NCBI RefSeq assembly: GCF_038404985.1
Contig: NZ_JBBKBA010000001.1
Span: forward strand, 648,001 to 712,000
Length of the DNA: 64,000 bases
Direction of reading: 5' to 3'
Source of the DNA: Ferrovibrio sp. MS7
Lineage (GTDB): Bacteria; Pseudomonadota; Alphaproteobacteria; Ferrovibrionales; Ferrovibrionaceae
Made by a program: the position numbers and the translations under genes. The notes beneath the pieces were generated by a model that had not been told where the DNA came from, did no database searches, and saw nothing but the letters and a program-made list of their open reading frames with translations. How positions within the stretch are numbered: position 1 is the stretch's first letter; the number at the start of each line of letters is the position of its first letter. Positions 45,900 through 54,263 of this stretch are shown here, piece by piece.

Positions 45900-45933
45900 A
45901 TATAACGAGGTTACTAAAATATAACGAAGTTAC
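45899..45933. repeat. pair of 16-bp direct repeats after the HEPN-like gene
   Basis: AATATAACGAGGTTAC (45899-45914) and AATATAACGAAGTTAC (45918-45933) differ at one base and are spaced 19 bp start to start. They overlap the 3' ends of the two convergent genes. Origin is unknown; a recombination scar or protein-binding pair is possible. Confidence 0.7.
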
Positions 45934-46706
45934 GGCTTTATCCCATCGAGCCAGGTGGTGATGGCCTTCACCACATCGCCATCCATGCCCCAGAAGCCGT
46001 GGTAATGTGCTGCTTCGCAGGGGTCGCCCTTAGGTGCCGCGCCACCGCTGATAACCTCGATATCGACGCGCGGCGCATTGATCAGCAAAGCCTTGTAGCG
46101 CGGGCCATCGCTCGGCGGGGTGACGGCGCAGGCATCGTCGCGGTGGTGCAGCAGCAATACCGGCACGCGGATCTGGCTCGGGCCGAGCGTGTCGGCAGCC
46201 GGAATCTTCTGGCTGATCAGCATGCCCGAGGTGATAACAGCGCTATCGGGCCGCTCCGGCCGGGTGGCGTTGAACAGCGCCGCCACCGAGACGGCGCCGC
46301 GGCTGGTGCCGACAGCATGCACCGGCAGGCCGAGTTTCCGCGCTTCCGCCACCACCAGGGCCATGTCGCTGGCGAATTCCGGCTTGTAGCGATAGCCGTT
46401 CTGGCCTTTCAGGTCGCTGGCTATATCGGGCGCCAGATAGGCATAGCCGGCAGCGACGTAGGCTTGCCGGCTGCGGATCAACTGGTTGCCGCCAAGCCCG
46501 CCGATTTTGCCTTCGGGTGAGAGATCGAGGATGCCGTTGCCGCCGGCGAGCAGGATCACGGTGCCTTTTGCAGCAGCTGCCGGCTGGTCGGCGAGCAGGC
46601 GCAGCACGGCGCCGGGGCGCGGGGTAAGGTCGATGACGCGCTCGACGGCCTGGGCTGCCGGTGCCAGCAGCAAAACCGATAACAGTGTTACCAGCTTTAT
46701 TCCCAT
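45930..46706 (-). CDS. exported alpha/beta-hydrolase
   Basis: A 258-residue alpha/beta-hydrolase with signal peptide (KLVTLLSVLLLAPAAQA). The nucleophile elbow is GTSRGAVS (Ser), the acid is in LHHRDDACAV, and the His is in AAHYHGFWGMDG, so the triad looks complete. GGNGILDLS near residue 55 probably forms the oxyanion hole. The substrate is unknown. Its start overlaps the TetR gene by 10 bp, so it is the last gene of a ccdA-ccdB-tetR-hydrolase run. Confidence 0.85.
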   Translation of the reverse strand: MGIKLVTLLSVLLLAPAAQAVERVIDLTPRPGAVLRLLADQPAAAAKGTVILLAGGNGILDLSPEGKIGGLGGNQLIRSRQAYVAAGYAYLAPDIASDLKGQNGYRYKPEFASDMALVVAEARKLGLPVHAVGTSRGAVSVAALFNATRPERPDSAVITSGMLISQKIPAADTLGPSQIRVPVLLLHHRDDACAVTPPSDGPRYKALLINAPRVDIEVISGGAAPKGDPCEAAHYHGFWGMDGDVVKAITTWLDGIKP

Positions 46707-47341
46707 TGCAGCCGCGCGATCAGCGCATCGAGATGGTGGTCCAGCAAAGCCGGCGCTTCCTGGCCGAGCGGCTTCAGCCGCCCGGTATGATGCGCGGTGA
46801 GCAGCCCGAGCAGATGCGCGAACAGGCTGGCGGTCTCGATCTCGGTCAGGCTGTCGGAAAGCTGGCCCAGTCGGCGCAGGCAGGCGGCGAAGCCTTCCAG
46901 GCTCTGGCGCAGGCGGTCGTTCAGCTCGCGGTCGATATCGCGGCCCAATCCCTGGCGGGCCAGGCCAGGGCGGCTGTCGGAGCGGAAAAGGTAGAGCCCG
47001 AGCGACACTTCCGCCGGCCTGGCGGCGTAATAGTCGAACCAGGCATGGGCGGCGGCTTTCAGCTTCTCGCCATCCTGGCGCACCTGGGCCAGGCTGCTGA
47101 GCACCGCGGCCTCGACATTCTCCAGGGATTCCCGCAGCAAGGCGGCGTAGATTTCTTCCTTGGCCGGAAACAGCGGATAGATCGCGCCAGTGGTGCAGCC
47201 GGCGGCGGCGGCGATCTCGCGCATGGTGGCGGCTTCCAGGCCATGCTCGGCAAAAATGCGCTTGGCGGCGTCCAGGATCTGGCGGCGCTTCAGGTCGCGC
47301 AATTGCGCGCGGTTCTCGGTCTTCGTGTCCGGGGTGGCCAT
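46697..47341 (-). CDS. TetR-family transcriptional regulator
   Basis: A 214-residue regulator with a standard TetR helix-turn-helix near the N-terminus (RRQILDAAKRIFAEHGLEAATMREIAAAAGCTTGAIYPLFPAKEEIYAALL). The ligand domain is helical and unassigned. The ATG at 47341 shares one base with the ccdB stop, and a TTG at 47344 adds one residue. Lying inside a toxin-antitoxin/hydrolase transcription unit is unusual; it may control that unit or a distant target. Confidence 0.92.
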   Translation of the reverse strand: MATPDTKTENRAQLRDLKRRQILDAAKRIFAEHGLEAATMREIAAAAGCTTGAIYPLFPAKEEIYAALLRESLENVEAAVLSSLAQVRQDGEKLKAAAHAWFDYYAARPAEVSLGLYLFRSDSRPGLARQGLGRDIDRELNDRLRQSLEGFAACLRRLGQLSDSLTEIETASLFAHLLGLLTAHHTGRLKPLGQEAPALLDHHLDALIARLQWE

Positions 47342-47649
47342 CAATACCCGATGATCAGCAAGTCCAGCGCCCCCAGGATGGCATCCCGCTCGGCTTTAAG
47401 CGAGGCCAAAGGCGGCGCCAGCATGGTTTTCGGCACCGAGGTCGCCTCTTGGGTCACCAGCACATAACGGCTGCCGCCGATGCTGAAAGCCGGGTTCAGC
47501 CGCGCCATCGGCTCGCCATAGAGGCGCTCCGGGACCAGCGGGATCACAAGGCGGCTGGCCAGCAGGTCGAGATGGTCGCTCTGTACATCCAGCAGCAGGC
47601 GGCCCGGCACGCGCGGCGAGGGCAGCTTGTGGACATCAAATTGCGCCAT
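47341..47649 (-). CDS. ccdB: CcdB-family toxin
   Basis: A 102-residue gyrase-poisoning toxin: MAQFDVHKLPSPRVPGRLLLDVQSDHLDLLASRLVIPLVPE is the CcdB N-terminal fold. The C-terminal helix ends LGALDLLIIGY, where plasmid F CcdB ends in a Trp-Gly-Ile needed for gyrase killing. Here Ile-Gly-Tyr replaces it, so toxicity is uncertain. It overlaps ccdA by 1 bp and tetR by 1 bp. Confidence 0.9.
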   Translation of the reverse strand: MAQFDVHKLPSPRVPGRLLLDVQSDHLDLLASRLVIPLVPERLYGEPMARLNPAFSIGGSRYVLVTQEATSVPKTMLAPPLASLKAERDAILGALDLLIIGY

Positions 47650-47894
47650 CAGAGCTGGCGCAGGTCGTCGTTGAACATGCCGTGTTCAGCCACCTTGGCG
47701 TTATAGGCCTCGATGGCCTGGCGGTTCTCGGCCAGCCAGGCTTCCGCCTTGGCCTGGCGCACGGCTTCGGCCAGCGCCCGCTCGGCGATCTGCGACACGC
47801 TGAGGCCCAGCGCCTTGGCCTCGGCAACCAGGTCGGTCGGCAGCGAGAGATTGGTGGCTTTGCGGCGGGCCGGGATGCGGGGTGGCGCGTTCAT
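47649..47894 (-). CDS. ccdA: CcdA-family antitoxin
   Basis: An 81-residue antitoxin. The N-terminal RKATNLSLPTDLVAEAKALGLSVSQIAERALAEAV is a ribbon-helix-helix DNA-binding domain; the C-terminal WLAENRQAIEAYNAKVAEHGMFNDDLRQL is the CcdB-binding tail, very typical of CcdA. The ATG at 47894 is used; ATG 47900 would add two residues. The start lies within an array of TATGCGCAT-type repeats that the RHH domain probably binds. Confidence 0.92.
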   Translation of the reverse strand: MNAPPRIPARRKATNLSLPTDLVAEAKALGLSVSQIAERALAEAVRQAKAEAWLAENRQAIEAYNAKVAEHGMFNDDLRQL

Positions 47895-47926
47895 GCGCAT
47901 AGACTATGCGCATAACTCATGCGCGT
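47892..47926. promoter_or_regulatory. ccdAB operator: three 13-bp-phased ATGCGCAT repeats
   Basis: CATGCGCAT at 47892, TATGCGCAT at 47905 and CATGCGCGT at 47918 repeat every 13 bp. The first two also form a perfect 9-3-9 inverted repeat (47893-47913). They overlap the ccdA start codons, as expected for ribbon-helix-helix autoregulation. Confidence 0.75.
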
Positions 47927-47937
47927 CGAGCCGGAAT

Positions 47938-50034
47938 TTAGTGAATCTCCCGCGTCGCCCGCAGCTGCGCCACCAGTTCATCGGCGAGCGTCACTGGCAG
48001 GCCGCAGGTCTGGCCGACGCAGACATAGGCGGTGGGCAGGTTGCCGATTTGCGTCTTGCCATGGGCCGGGTGGCTTTCCGGCAGCGGCTTGGCCGGATCG
48101 GCCACCAGCAGCACGCGGTTCGGCAGCGACAGCGAATAGGCGACATCGATCAGTTTTTCGGTAGCAGGTTCGCCGCGATGACCGAGGATGGTGACCTGCA
48201 CCGCATGGGCATAGAGGTCGGCGCCATTGAGGAAGCTGGCGAGCGGGAAGAAGTTGCGCGTCGCTTCGCCGGAGAAGGCGCCGAGCTGGGTTTCGCAGGC
48301 CTCGCGCCAGGCGACGTCGCCGGTGAGATACCACAGCCGCGCGAAGATCCCGACCAGCAGGCCATTGCCCGACGGCGTGGCGTTATCGGCGATCACGCGG
48401 CTGCGCGCCACCAGGGTTTCGGCATCGCGGGCGGTGAGGAAGAAGCCGCCATGCACGGCATCGGCATAATCCGCCTGCAGCGTGCCGAGCCAGCGTTTCG
48501 CCTGTTCGAGATAGGCCGGGTTGCCGGTGGCTTCATAGAGCGCCAAGGCCGCCTTGGTCATGGCGGCATAATCGTCGAGCATGCCGGGATAGATCAGTTG
48601 GTCCTGGCGCCAGGAATGGCCGAGCCGGTTATCGCCCACCGCCATCGTGGTGGTGACGAAACCCCAGGCGCGTTCCGCCAGGGCCAGCCAGTCGGGCCGC
48701 TTGTATTGCCGCGACAGCGCGGCGAGCGACGCAATCATCAGGCCGTTCCAGTCGGCCAGCACCTTGTCGTCCCAACCCGGCTTGATGCGCTGCTCGCGCG
48801 CGGCGAAGAGTTTCTCGCGGCAATTTTTCAGCCGTGCTTCGCCGGCTGCATCGAGCAGGTCGGGCTTGAGCGAGCGGCGCAGGATCACCTTGTGCTCCCA
48901 GTTGCCCGCATCCTCGACATCGTAATGTTCGTTGAAGAAGGCCGCGTCAGGCCCAAGCAGCGCGTCGATCTCGGCCTTCTGCCAGACGTAGAACTTGCCT
49001 TCCTCGCCTTCCGAATCCGCATCCTGGGTGGCAGCAAAACCACCGCCTTCCGCGATCATTTCGCGTTCGAGCCACTGCACCGTTTCCTCGATGCGCTGGC
49101 GCAGCAGCGGATCATGGGTCTCGGCCTCGATCAGCGCGAAATGCTCGATGAGCTGCGCATTGTCGTAGAGCATCTTCTCGAAATGCGGTGCCAGCCATTC
49201 CGCATCCACGGAATAGCGCGCGAAGCCGCCGCCCAGGTGATCGTAGATGCCGCCCTGCGCCATGCGCACGGCGGTGGTGATCACGGCCGCCGAATAATCC
49301 GGCCGCGCGCTGCGCAGGTAAGCGCGCCAGATCGCCTCGAAGATGCCGCTCTGCGGAAATTTCGGCGCGCCGCCCAGGCCGCCCTGCACTGGATCGACAT
49401 GGCTCAGCAACTGCTCGGCCACCTGATCGAGAATGGCGCCGTCGATGCCGATGCTTTCCATCGCCTGCGGCCGCGCCATCTGGCGCAGGCCCTGCACCAG
49501 CATGGTCTTGTTCTTGGCAATGGCATCAGGCTTGGTGTGATAGGCTTCCGAGACGCGGCGCAGCACATCCGGGAAACCGGCACGGCCATAGCGCGGTTCG
49601 GGCGGAAAATACGTGCCGCCCCAGAAGGGTTCGGCTTCCGGCGTGAGAAACATGGTGAGCGGCCAGCCGCCATGCTCGCCGAGCAGATGCAGCGCGTTCA
49701 TGTACAGCGTGTCGATATCCGGCCGTTCCTCGCGGTCGACCTTGATATTGACGTAGAGCTGATTCATCAGCGCGGCGATGTCGGGATTCTCGAAACTCTC
49801 ATGCGCCATGACATGGCACCAATGGCAGGCGGCATAGCCCACGCTGAGCAGGATCGGCTTGTTCTGCGCCCGCGCCGCCGCCAGCGCCGCCGGACCCCAG
49901 GGCTGCCAGTGGACCGGATTGTCCTTATGCTGCTGCAGATAGGGCGAGGCGGCGCGGTCGAGGTTGTTGCGGCTGGCCAGCAGCACCGCATCACTACTCG
50001 ACAGCGGGTCACCTGACAACGGGGCATCGGTCAT
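47938..50034 (-). CDS. DUF255 thioredoxin-domain protein (YyaL/SPATA20 family)
   Basis: A 698-residue protein. The N-terminal thioredoxin-like domain (DUF255) has [39 protein letters not shown] (CxxC) and [13 protein letters not shown], the hallmark sequence of this family. An (alpha/alpha)6 glycosidase-like barrel follows. Length is normal. Biochemical function is not established. It is divergent from the small DUF6489 gene 62 bp away and lies 38 bp upstream of the ccdAB operator on the same strand. Confidence 0.94.
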   Translation of the reverse strand: MTDAPLSGDPLSSSDAVLLASRNNLDRAASPYLQQHKDNPVHWQPWGPAALAAARAQNKPILLSVGYAACHWCHVMAHESFENPDIAALMNQLYVNIKVDREERPDIDTLYMNALHLLGEHGGWPLTMFLTPEAEPFWGGTYFPPEPRYGRAGFPDVLRRVSEAYHTKPDAIAKNKTMLVQGLRQMARPQAMESIGIDGAILDQVAEQLLSHVDPVQGGLGGAPKFPQSGIFEAIWRAYLRSARPDYSAAVITTAVRMAQGGIYDHLGGGFARYSVDAEWLAPHFEKMLYDNAQLIEHFALIEAETHDPLLRQRIEETVQWLEREMIAEGGGFAATQDADSEGEEGKFYVWQKAEIDALLGPDAAFFNEHYDVEDAGNWEHKVILRRSLKPDLLDAAGEARLKNCREKLFAAREQRIKPGWDDKVLADWNGLMIASLAALSRQYKRPDWLALAERAWGFVTTTMAVGDNRLGHSWRQDQLIYPGMLDDYAAMTKAALALYEATGNPAYLEQAKRWLGTLQADYADAVHGGFFLTARDAETLVARSRVIADNATPSGNGLLVGIFARLWYLTGDVAWREACETQLGAFSGEATRNFFPLASFLNGADLYAHAVQVTILGHRGEPATEKLIDVAYSLSLPNRVLLVADPAKPLPESHPAHGKTQIGNLPTAYVCVGQTCGLPVTLADELVAQLRATREIH

Positions 50035-50096
50035 GCTAGGTATGCCTCTGTTATGCCTTTGGCCGGGTTGATGTTCTTGCAGCAGAGGAGAGCCGG

Positions 50097-50351
50097 ATGA
50101 AGATAACAGTGAACGTGGACTGCACGCCAGAGGAAGCCCGTGCCTTCCTGGGCCTGCCCGATGTGCAGCCGCTGCAGGAGGCGGTGATGGCGCAGATGCA
50201 GGAACGGGTGATGAATTCGCTCAATGCCATGGACCCCAACGAGCTGCTCAAGACCTGGGCGCCGCTCGGGTTGCAGAGCATGGAGCAGATCCAGCGTTTC
50301 TTCCTGTCACAATTCACCACCGCCACGACGCCCAGCAACGGCAAGAAGTAA
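50097..50351 (+). CDS. DUF6489-type small protein
   Basis: An 84-residue cytoplasmic protein, MKITVNVDCTPEEARAFLGLPDVQPLQEAVMAQMQERV, followed by MDPNELLKTWAPLGLQSMEQIQRFFLSQF. This pattern is a conserved alphaproteobacterial family without known function, related in the middle to phasin-like helices. GGAG precedes the ATG. It heads the rightward run that leads into the ferredoxin-like gene and mnmE. Confidence 0.85.
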   Translation: MKITVNVDCTPEEARAFLGLPDVQPLQEAVMAQMQERVMNSLNAMDPNELLKTWAPLGLQSMEQIQRFFLSQFTTATTPSNGKK

Positions 50352-50391
50352 CCCGCCGGCGACGGCAAGATTTAATAGCGAGTCCAACGGC

Positions 50392-50769
50392 ATGACCCAG
50401 CTTCCCGGCGATCCGGCGGCATTTTTCCGCGCCCATATTTTCGTCTGCACCAACGAGCGGCCGGAGAACCATCCGCGTGGTTCCTGCGGCCGCAAGGGCT
50501 CGGAAAAGCTGCGCAACTACATGAAGGCGCGGGCCAAGGAGATGGGCCTGGACCTGGCGGACGGGGTGCGGGTGAACAATGCCGGCTGCCTGGAACGCTG
50601 CGAGGTCGGCCCCACCGTGGTGATCTATCCCGAAGGCATCTGGTACCGCGCCGAGACTTTCGCCGATATCGACGAAATCCTGGAGGTGCATGTGCGCCAG
50701 GGTGGCCGGGTCGCGCGCCTGATGCTGCGGCCGGAAGACGGCCCGGACCACACGGCCAAGAAGAAATAA
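50392..50769 (+). CDS. (2Fe-2S) ferredoxin-domain protein, thioredoxin-like fold
   Basis: A 125-residue protein. AHIFVCTNERPENHPRGSCGRKGSEKLRNYMK provides the first two Cys and NNAGCLERCEVGPTVVIYPEGIWY the second pair, the usual pattern of the thioredoxin-like [2Fe-2S] family. It is probably a cytoplasmic electron carrier; the partner is unknown. It lies 40 bp after the DUF6489 gene and shortly before mnmE. A Lys-rich tail ends the protein. Confidence 0.92.
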   Translation: MTQLPGDPAAFFRAHIFVCTNERPENHPRGSCGRKGSEKLRNYMKARAKEMGLDLADGVRVNNAGCLERCEVGPTVVIYPEGIWYRAETFADIDEILEVHVRQGGRVARLMLRPEDGPDHTAKKK

Positions 50770-50811
50770 CGCCCCACCATGGCAGGCCCCGGCCCCGCTT
50801 CCGGCCCGGCG

Positions 50812-52167
50812 ATGGCCGATACGATCTACGCCCTTTCCAGCGCCCCCGGGCGGGCGGGGGTGGCGGTGGTGCGGCTCTCCGGCCCCGGCGCCGGCCCGGC
50901 GCTCGAGGCCCTGGCCGGCAGATTGCCGCCGCCGCGCCAGGCCGCCCGCGCCCTGCTGCGGGGCGCTCCCTCGGATAATGGGGCGGGCGAAATCCTGGAC
51001 GACGCCCTGGTGCTGTGGTTCCCCGGCCCGGCCAGCTTCACCGGCGAGGATGTCGCCGAGTTCCATATCCATGGCGGCCGCGCCGTGCTGGCGGCTCTGT
51101 TCGCTTCCCTCCGCGCCCGGCCTGGCCTGCGGCTGGCCGAGCCCGGCGAATTCAGCCGCCGCGCCTTCGCTAACGCTAAGCTCGACCTCACCCAGGCCGA
51201 GGCCATCGCCGACCTGATCGATGCCGAGACCGAAGCCCAGCGCCGCCAGGGCCTGGCCCAGATGCAGGGCGAGTTGGGCCGGCTTTACGAGACTTGGCGC
51301 CAGGATCTGCTGCGCGCGCTGGCGCATCTCGAAGCCGATATCGATTTCCCCGAGGAAGACCTGCCCGAAGGCGTCACCGCAGCCGTGGCACCGCAGATGC
51401 GCGCGCTGCAGGCCGCGATCGGCGCGCATCTCGCCGACAACCGGCGCGGCGAACGGCTGCGCGACGGCATCGGCGTCGTCATTCTCGGCGCGCCGAATGT
51501 CGGCAAGTCGAGCCTGCTGAATGCCCTGGCACGGCGCGAGGCGGCCATCGTCTCCGACATCGCCGGCACCACGCGCGACATCGTCGAAGTGCATCTCGAT
51601 CTCGGCGGCTATCCGGTGGTGCTGGCCGATACGGCGGGCCTGCGCGAAACCGCCGACCGCATCGAGAGCGAAGGCGTGCGCCGCGCCCTGGCGCGGGCCG
51701 AAAGCGCCGACCTGAAACTGCTGGTGATCGACGCGGCCAGCTGGCCCACGCTGCCGCCAGCCACGGCTGCTTTGCTCGATGCCGACACGCTGCTGATCGC
51801 CAACAAGATCGATGCCGCGCCGCTGCCCCCAGGCGCCCGCTACCAGGGCCGGCCTGTGCTGCCGCTCTCGGTGGCGACGGGCGCCGGCCTGGATGAGCTG
51901 CTCAAATCTCTCGGCGCCGAGATCGCCGCGCGTTACGGACGGCAGCATGGTCAGGGGGGCAATGCCACCCTGACCCGCGCGCGCCACCGCGAGGCGTTGG
52001 AACATTGCCATGCGTCGCTGGCGCGCTTCCTGGCCAACAACGGCGATGCCGAACTCGCCGCCGAGGATCTGCGCCTCGCTGCCCGCGCCCTGGGCCGCAT
52101 CACCGGCAGCGTCGGCGTCGAGGACATCCTCGACATCGTGTTCCGGGATTTCTGCATCGGGAAGTGA
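50812..52167 (+). CDS. mnmE: tRNA modification GTPase MnmE
   Basis: A 451-residue GTPase that, with MnmG, installs the cmnm5 or nm5 group on wobble uridines. The N-terminal tetrahydrofolate-binding domain starts DTIYALSSAPGRAGVAVVRLSG. The G domain lies between helical halves: G1 GAPNVGKSS (about residue 226), G2 GTTRD, G3 DTAGLRE, G4 NKID. The invariant C-terminal CIGK is present. The ATG at 50812 aligns with known starts; ATG 50779 would add 11 Gly/Pro-rich residues. The partner gene mnmG lies 2.1 kb downstream, separated by three genes and parS/REP DNA. Confidence 0.96.
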   Translation: MADTIYALSSAPGRAGVAVVRLSGPGAGPALEALAGRLPPPRQAARALLRGAPSDNGAGEILDDALVLWFPGPASFTGEDVAEFHIHGGRAVLAALFASLRARPGLRLAEPGEFSRRAFANAKLDLTQAEAIADLIDAETEAQRRQGLAQMQGELGRLYETWRQDLLRALAHLEADIDFPEEDLPEGVTAAVAPQMRALQAAIGAHLADNRRGERLRDGIGVVILGAPNVGKSSLLNALARREAAIVSDIAGTTRDIVEVHLDLGGYPVVLADTAGLRETADRIESEGVRRALARAESADLKLLVIDAASWPTLPPATAALLDADTLLIANKIDAAPLPPGARYQGRPVLPLSVATGAGLDELLKSLGAEIAARYGRQHGQGGNATLTRARHREALEHCHASLARFLANNGDAELAAEDLRLAARALGRITGSVGVEDILDIVFRDFCIGK

Positions 52168-52182
52168 TACTGCTTGTCAGCC

Positions 52183-52725
52183 ATGGATAGCGACTACCCC
52201 CATCTCGATACGGCGCGGCTGAGCCTGCGGGCGTTCAAGCCTGATGACCTGGCTTATCTGCAAAGCTTCGCGCTGCGCCCTGCCTTCTGGCGCTACCTGC
52301 CGGGGCCGGAGCCCGTGGCGGAATTGATCGAGGCCTATCTCGAGGCGCGGCTGCAGGCGCAGGCCATGACTGATACCGCCGACTGGCATTTCGCCATCGA
52401 GGCCCGCGACACTGGTTTGCTGATCGGCACCGCGCGGCTCAGCATCCAGAGCCGCGAGCATGCCAATGCCTCGCTGGCGGTGTCGCTGGACAGCGACCAT
52501 TGGCGCCAGGGCTTCGCCAAGGAGGCGCTGGCGGCGCTGGTCGATTTCGGTTTCGACGCGCTGGGCCTGCATCGCCTGAGCGCGCTGATCGATGCCGAGA
52601 ACAAGGCCGGCATCGCGCTGGCGGAAGCCGGCGGCTTCGCGCGCGAAGGTATCTTGAAGGAAAATCTGCGGCTGCGCGGCCAGTGGCGCGACAGCGCCGT
52701 CTATGCTCGGCTTAGTGCCGGCTGA
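52183..52725 (+). CDS. GNAT-family N-acetyltransferase (RimJ/RimL-like)
   Basis: A 180-residue acetyltransferase. DYPHLDTARLSLRAFKPDDLAYL is a RimJ/RimL-type start, GLLIGTARLSI and AVSLDSDHWRQGFAKEALAALVDFGF contain the acetyl-CoA pyrophosphate loop, and HRLSALIDAENKAGIALAEAGGFAREG the C-terminal motif. The ATG at 52183 is listed; a TTG at 52174 has a better-placed GGAAG and would add three residues. The acceptor substrate is unknown. Confidence 0.9.
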   Translation: MDSDYPHLDTARLSLRAFKPDDLAYLQSFALRPAFWRYLPGPEPVAELIEAYLEARLQAQAMTDTADWHFAIEARDTGLLIGTARLSIQSREHANASLAVSLDSDHWRQGFAKEALAALVDFGFDALGLHRLSALIDAENKAGIALAEAGGFAREGILKENLRLRGQWRDSAVYARLSAG

Positions 52726-52986
52726 TCAGATCTCGAAATCCTTTAACAGCGCGAAGGGCTCGCCGCAGCAAGGGCAGGCCATGTCGCGCAGATTCGACAG
52801 CACATTGTTGCCGGCAAGCTGTACATCCTTTTTCAGCCGCAGCATGTCCGCCGCCACCGCCTCATGCAGCGCGGCGCAGGCCGCAGCGGTTTCCGGCAGC
52901 AGCAGCGCAGTGCCGCCGATGCCGACAGCCGTGCCGATTGTGGTGCCGGCGGAAGCGGTGAGGAAGGCGCGGCGGGAAAGGCGCAT
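52726..52986 (-). CDS. small Tat-exported protein with CPCC motif
   Basis: An 86-residue protein with a twin-arginine signal (MRLSRRAFLTASAGTTIGTAVGIGGTALLL). Helical sequence follows, then LSNLRDMACPCCGEPFALLKDFEI with a C-x-C-C cluster. Export in folded form suggests cofactor or metal binding, perhaps a small Fe-S, Cu or heme-related protein. GGAGA precedes the ATG at 52986. I do not recognise a family. It is convergent with the acetyltransferase gene, the stops being adjacent, and lies downstream of the MOSC gene on the same strand. Confidence 0.75.
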   Translation of the reverse strand: MRLSRRAFLTASAGTTIGTAVGIGGTALLLPETAAACAALHEAVAADMLRLKKDVQLAGNNVLSNLRDMACPCCGEPFALLKDFEI

Positions 52987-53070
52987 GGGATGGTCTCCGG
53001 CGAAAGTTGCCGCAGCATGGCGCCGCGCCGGGCCGCGCCGCAAGGGGCTTTACCGAAGCTTTATATGCGC

Positions 53071-53838
53071 CTAGCGCAGGCTGACGGCGTCGCCGACGCG
53101 GATCGTGCCGCCCGCCACTACCTTGGCATAGAGGCCGCAATCCTGGTGGCCGTATTCACGGTTGAGGATGTCGAGGGTGGGCAGGTTGCGCGCGCCGTTC
53201 AGCGGATCGAGCGTGGTGGCGGGGCAGCGGCCGATGATCTCGACTATCTCCAATTCGGCTTCGCCGACACGGATGCGTTTGCCGACCCAGTCCATCTCAG
53301 CCCAGGGCGCAACGCCATCGAGCAGCAGGTTGCCGCGCATGCGGCGCTGGTCGAAGGCCATGCCGGCAAAGCTGCCGATGGCATCCAGGCTGGCGCGGTT
53401 CTGGATCGAGAGGAATTTCGGCTCGACATCGCTGAAAGAAACCCCGGGCGCTTCCGCGACGGTGAGTTTGCCGCGCGATTCCTGCGGCAGTCTTTTCAGC
53501 AGCACATCGCAAAGCGCGGCGCGGCCGGCCTCCGTGGTGAGATCGGCGTCGCGTAGCAGCTCAGCGCCATTCTCGCTCAGGGACACGACATGGCCGTTGT
53601 CGGCATAGCGCGCGCGGATCGCGGCAATCGCCGGCGTGCGCGCCCAATTGAGGAAATGCGCCTTCTTCTGCCAGCCGGGCTGCGCCGCGTCATAAGCCGA
53701 GGCGCCATGGGCAATGGCGAAGCGGCGGTCGCCGGGCAGGGCGGCGCCGACGCTCAAGTCGGCGGCTTCAAGGCTCTGCTCGTCGAGGCCCTTCACCGGA
53801 TAGCGGCTGATATGGGCGAGGCGGATGCTGTCGGTCAT
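53071..53838 (-). CDS. MOSC-domain protein
   Basis: A 255-residue protein with an N-terminal MOSC_N beta-barrel (IRLAHISRYPVKGLDEQSLEAADLSVGAALPGDRRFAIAHG) and a C-terminal MOSC domain. The domain is the one found in molybdenum-cofactor sulfurases, and bacterial members such as YiiM or YcbX handle N-hydroxylated compounds via Moco. ARNLPTLDILNREYGHQDCGLYAKVVAGGTIRVGD includes the conserved Cys. The ATG at 53838 begins the family start. Together with modABC it shows that the cell uses molybdoenzymes. Confidence 0.9.
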   Translation of the reverse strand: MTDSIRLAHISRYPVKGLDEQSLEAADLSVGAALPGDRRFAIAHGASAYDAAQPGWQKKAHFLNWARTPAIAAIRARYADNGHVVSLSENGAELLRDADLTTEAGRAALCDVLLKRLPQESRGKLTVAEAPGVSFSDVEPKFLSIQNRASLDAIGSFAGMAFDQRRMRGNLLLDGVAPWAEMDWVGKRIRVGEAELEIVEIIGRCPATTLDPLNGARNLPTLDILNREYGHQDCGLYAKVVAGGTIRVGDAVSLR

Positions 53839-53980
53839 GGCGAACGGTCCCGGCGGTAGTGGCTGGGCGCGACCATGCCCGCGCTCGCCAATTTTCGTCA
53901 ATCGGAGATATGTATGGGTGCAAGTAAGAACAAAAGACGAATTAATACTATTTGTTCATTATATGTACCGAAATGGGGTG

Positions 53981-53996
53981 TGTTTCACGTGAAACA
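53981..53996. other. parS site 1 (perfect)
   Basis: TGTTTCACGTGAAACA, the full 16-bp ParB-binding palindrome, in the gap between the MOSC and mnmG genes. Confidence 0.95.
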
Positions 53997-54022
53997 GAGG
54001 CAGACAGCTTACTTCACCACGT

Positions 54023-54095
54023 CGTCACCCCCGCGAAGGCGGGGGTCCCATTTCAGTGTCTGCAAAATGGGATTCCCGCTTGCGCGGGAATGACG
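54023..54095. repeat. REP/BIME-like element 3
   Basis: Two palindromes in opposite orientation: CGTCACCCCCGCGAAGGCGG and its partner ending CGCGGGAATGACG, joined by a short linker with CCCATT/AATGGG ends. It lies 27 bp after parS site 1. Confidence 0.85.
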
Positions 54096-54110
54096 CCCTC
54101 TAGAGTACAT

Positions 54111-54188
54111 CGTCACCCCCGGGCTTGACCCGGGGGTCTCTTGCAGAACCTTCCCTATGAGATGCCCGGATCAAGTCCGGGCATGACG
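54111..54188. repeat. REP/BIME-like element 4 (second type)
   Basis: CGTCACCCCCGGGCTTGACC at one end and GTCCGGGCATGACG at the other, each with an inner CCCGG palindrome around a TTGA/TCAA core. It is distinct from element 3 but like element 6. It ends 12 bp before parS site 2. Confidence 0.85.
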
Positions 54189-54200
54189 ACATGAGAATGC

Positions 54201-54216
54201 TGTTTCACGTGAAACA
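54201..54216. other. parS site 2 (perfect)
   Basis: TGTTTCACGTGAAACA, 47 bp before the mnmG start codon and possibly within its promoter or leader. Confidence 0.95.
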
Positions 54217-54263
54217 CCGATTCCTTTTGACGGGGGATAAAGCGGGGGATAGAACCCGCGCCC

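Noticed and set aside
53875-54093. Small plus-strand frame of 72 codons covering parS site 1
   Set aside because: Its residues are translations of parS and REP DNA; there is no ribosome site and no gene-like composition.
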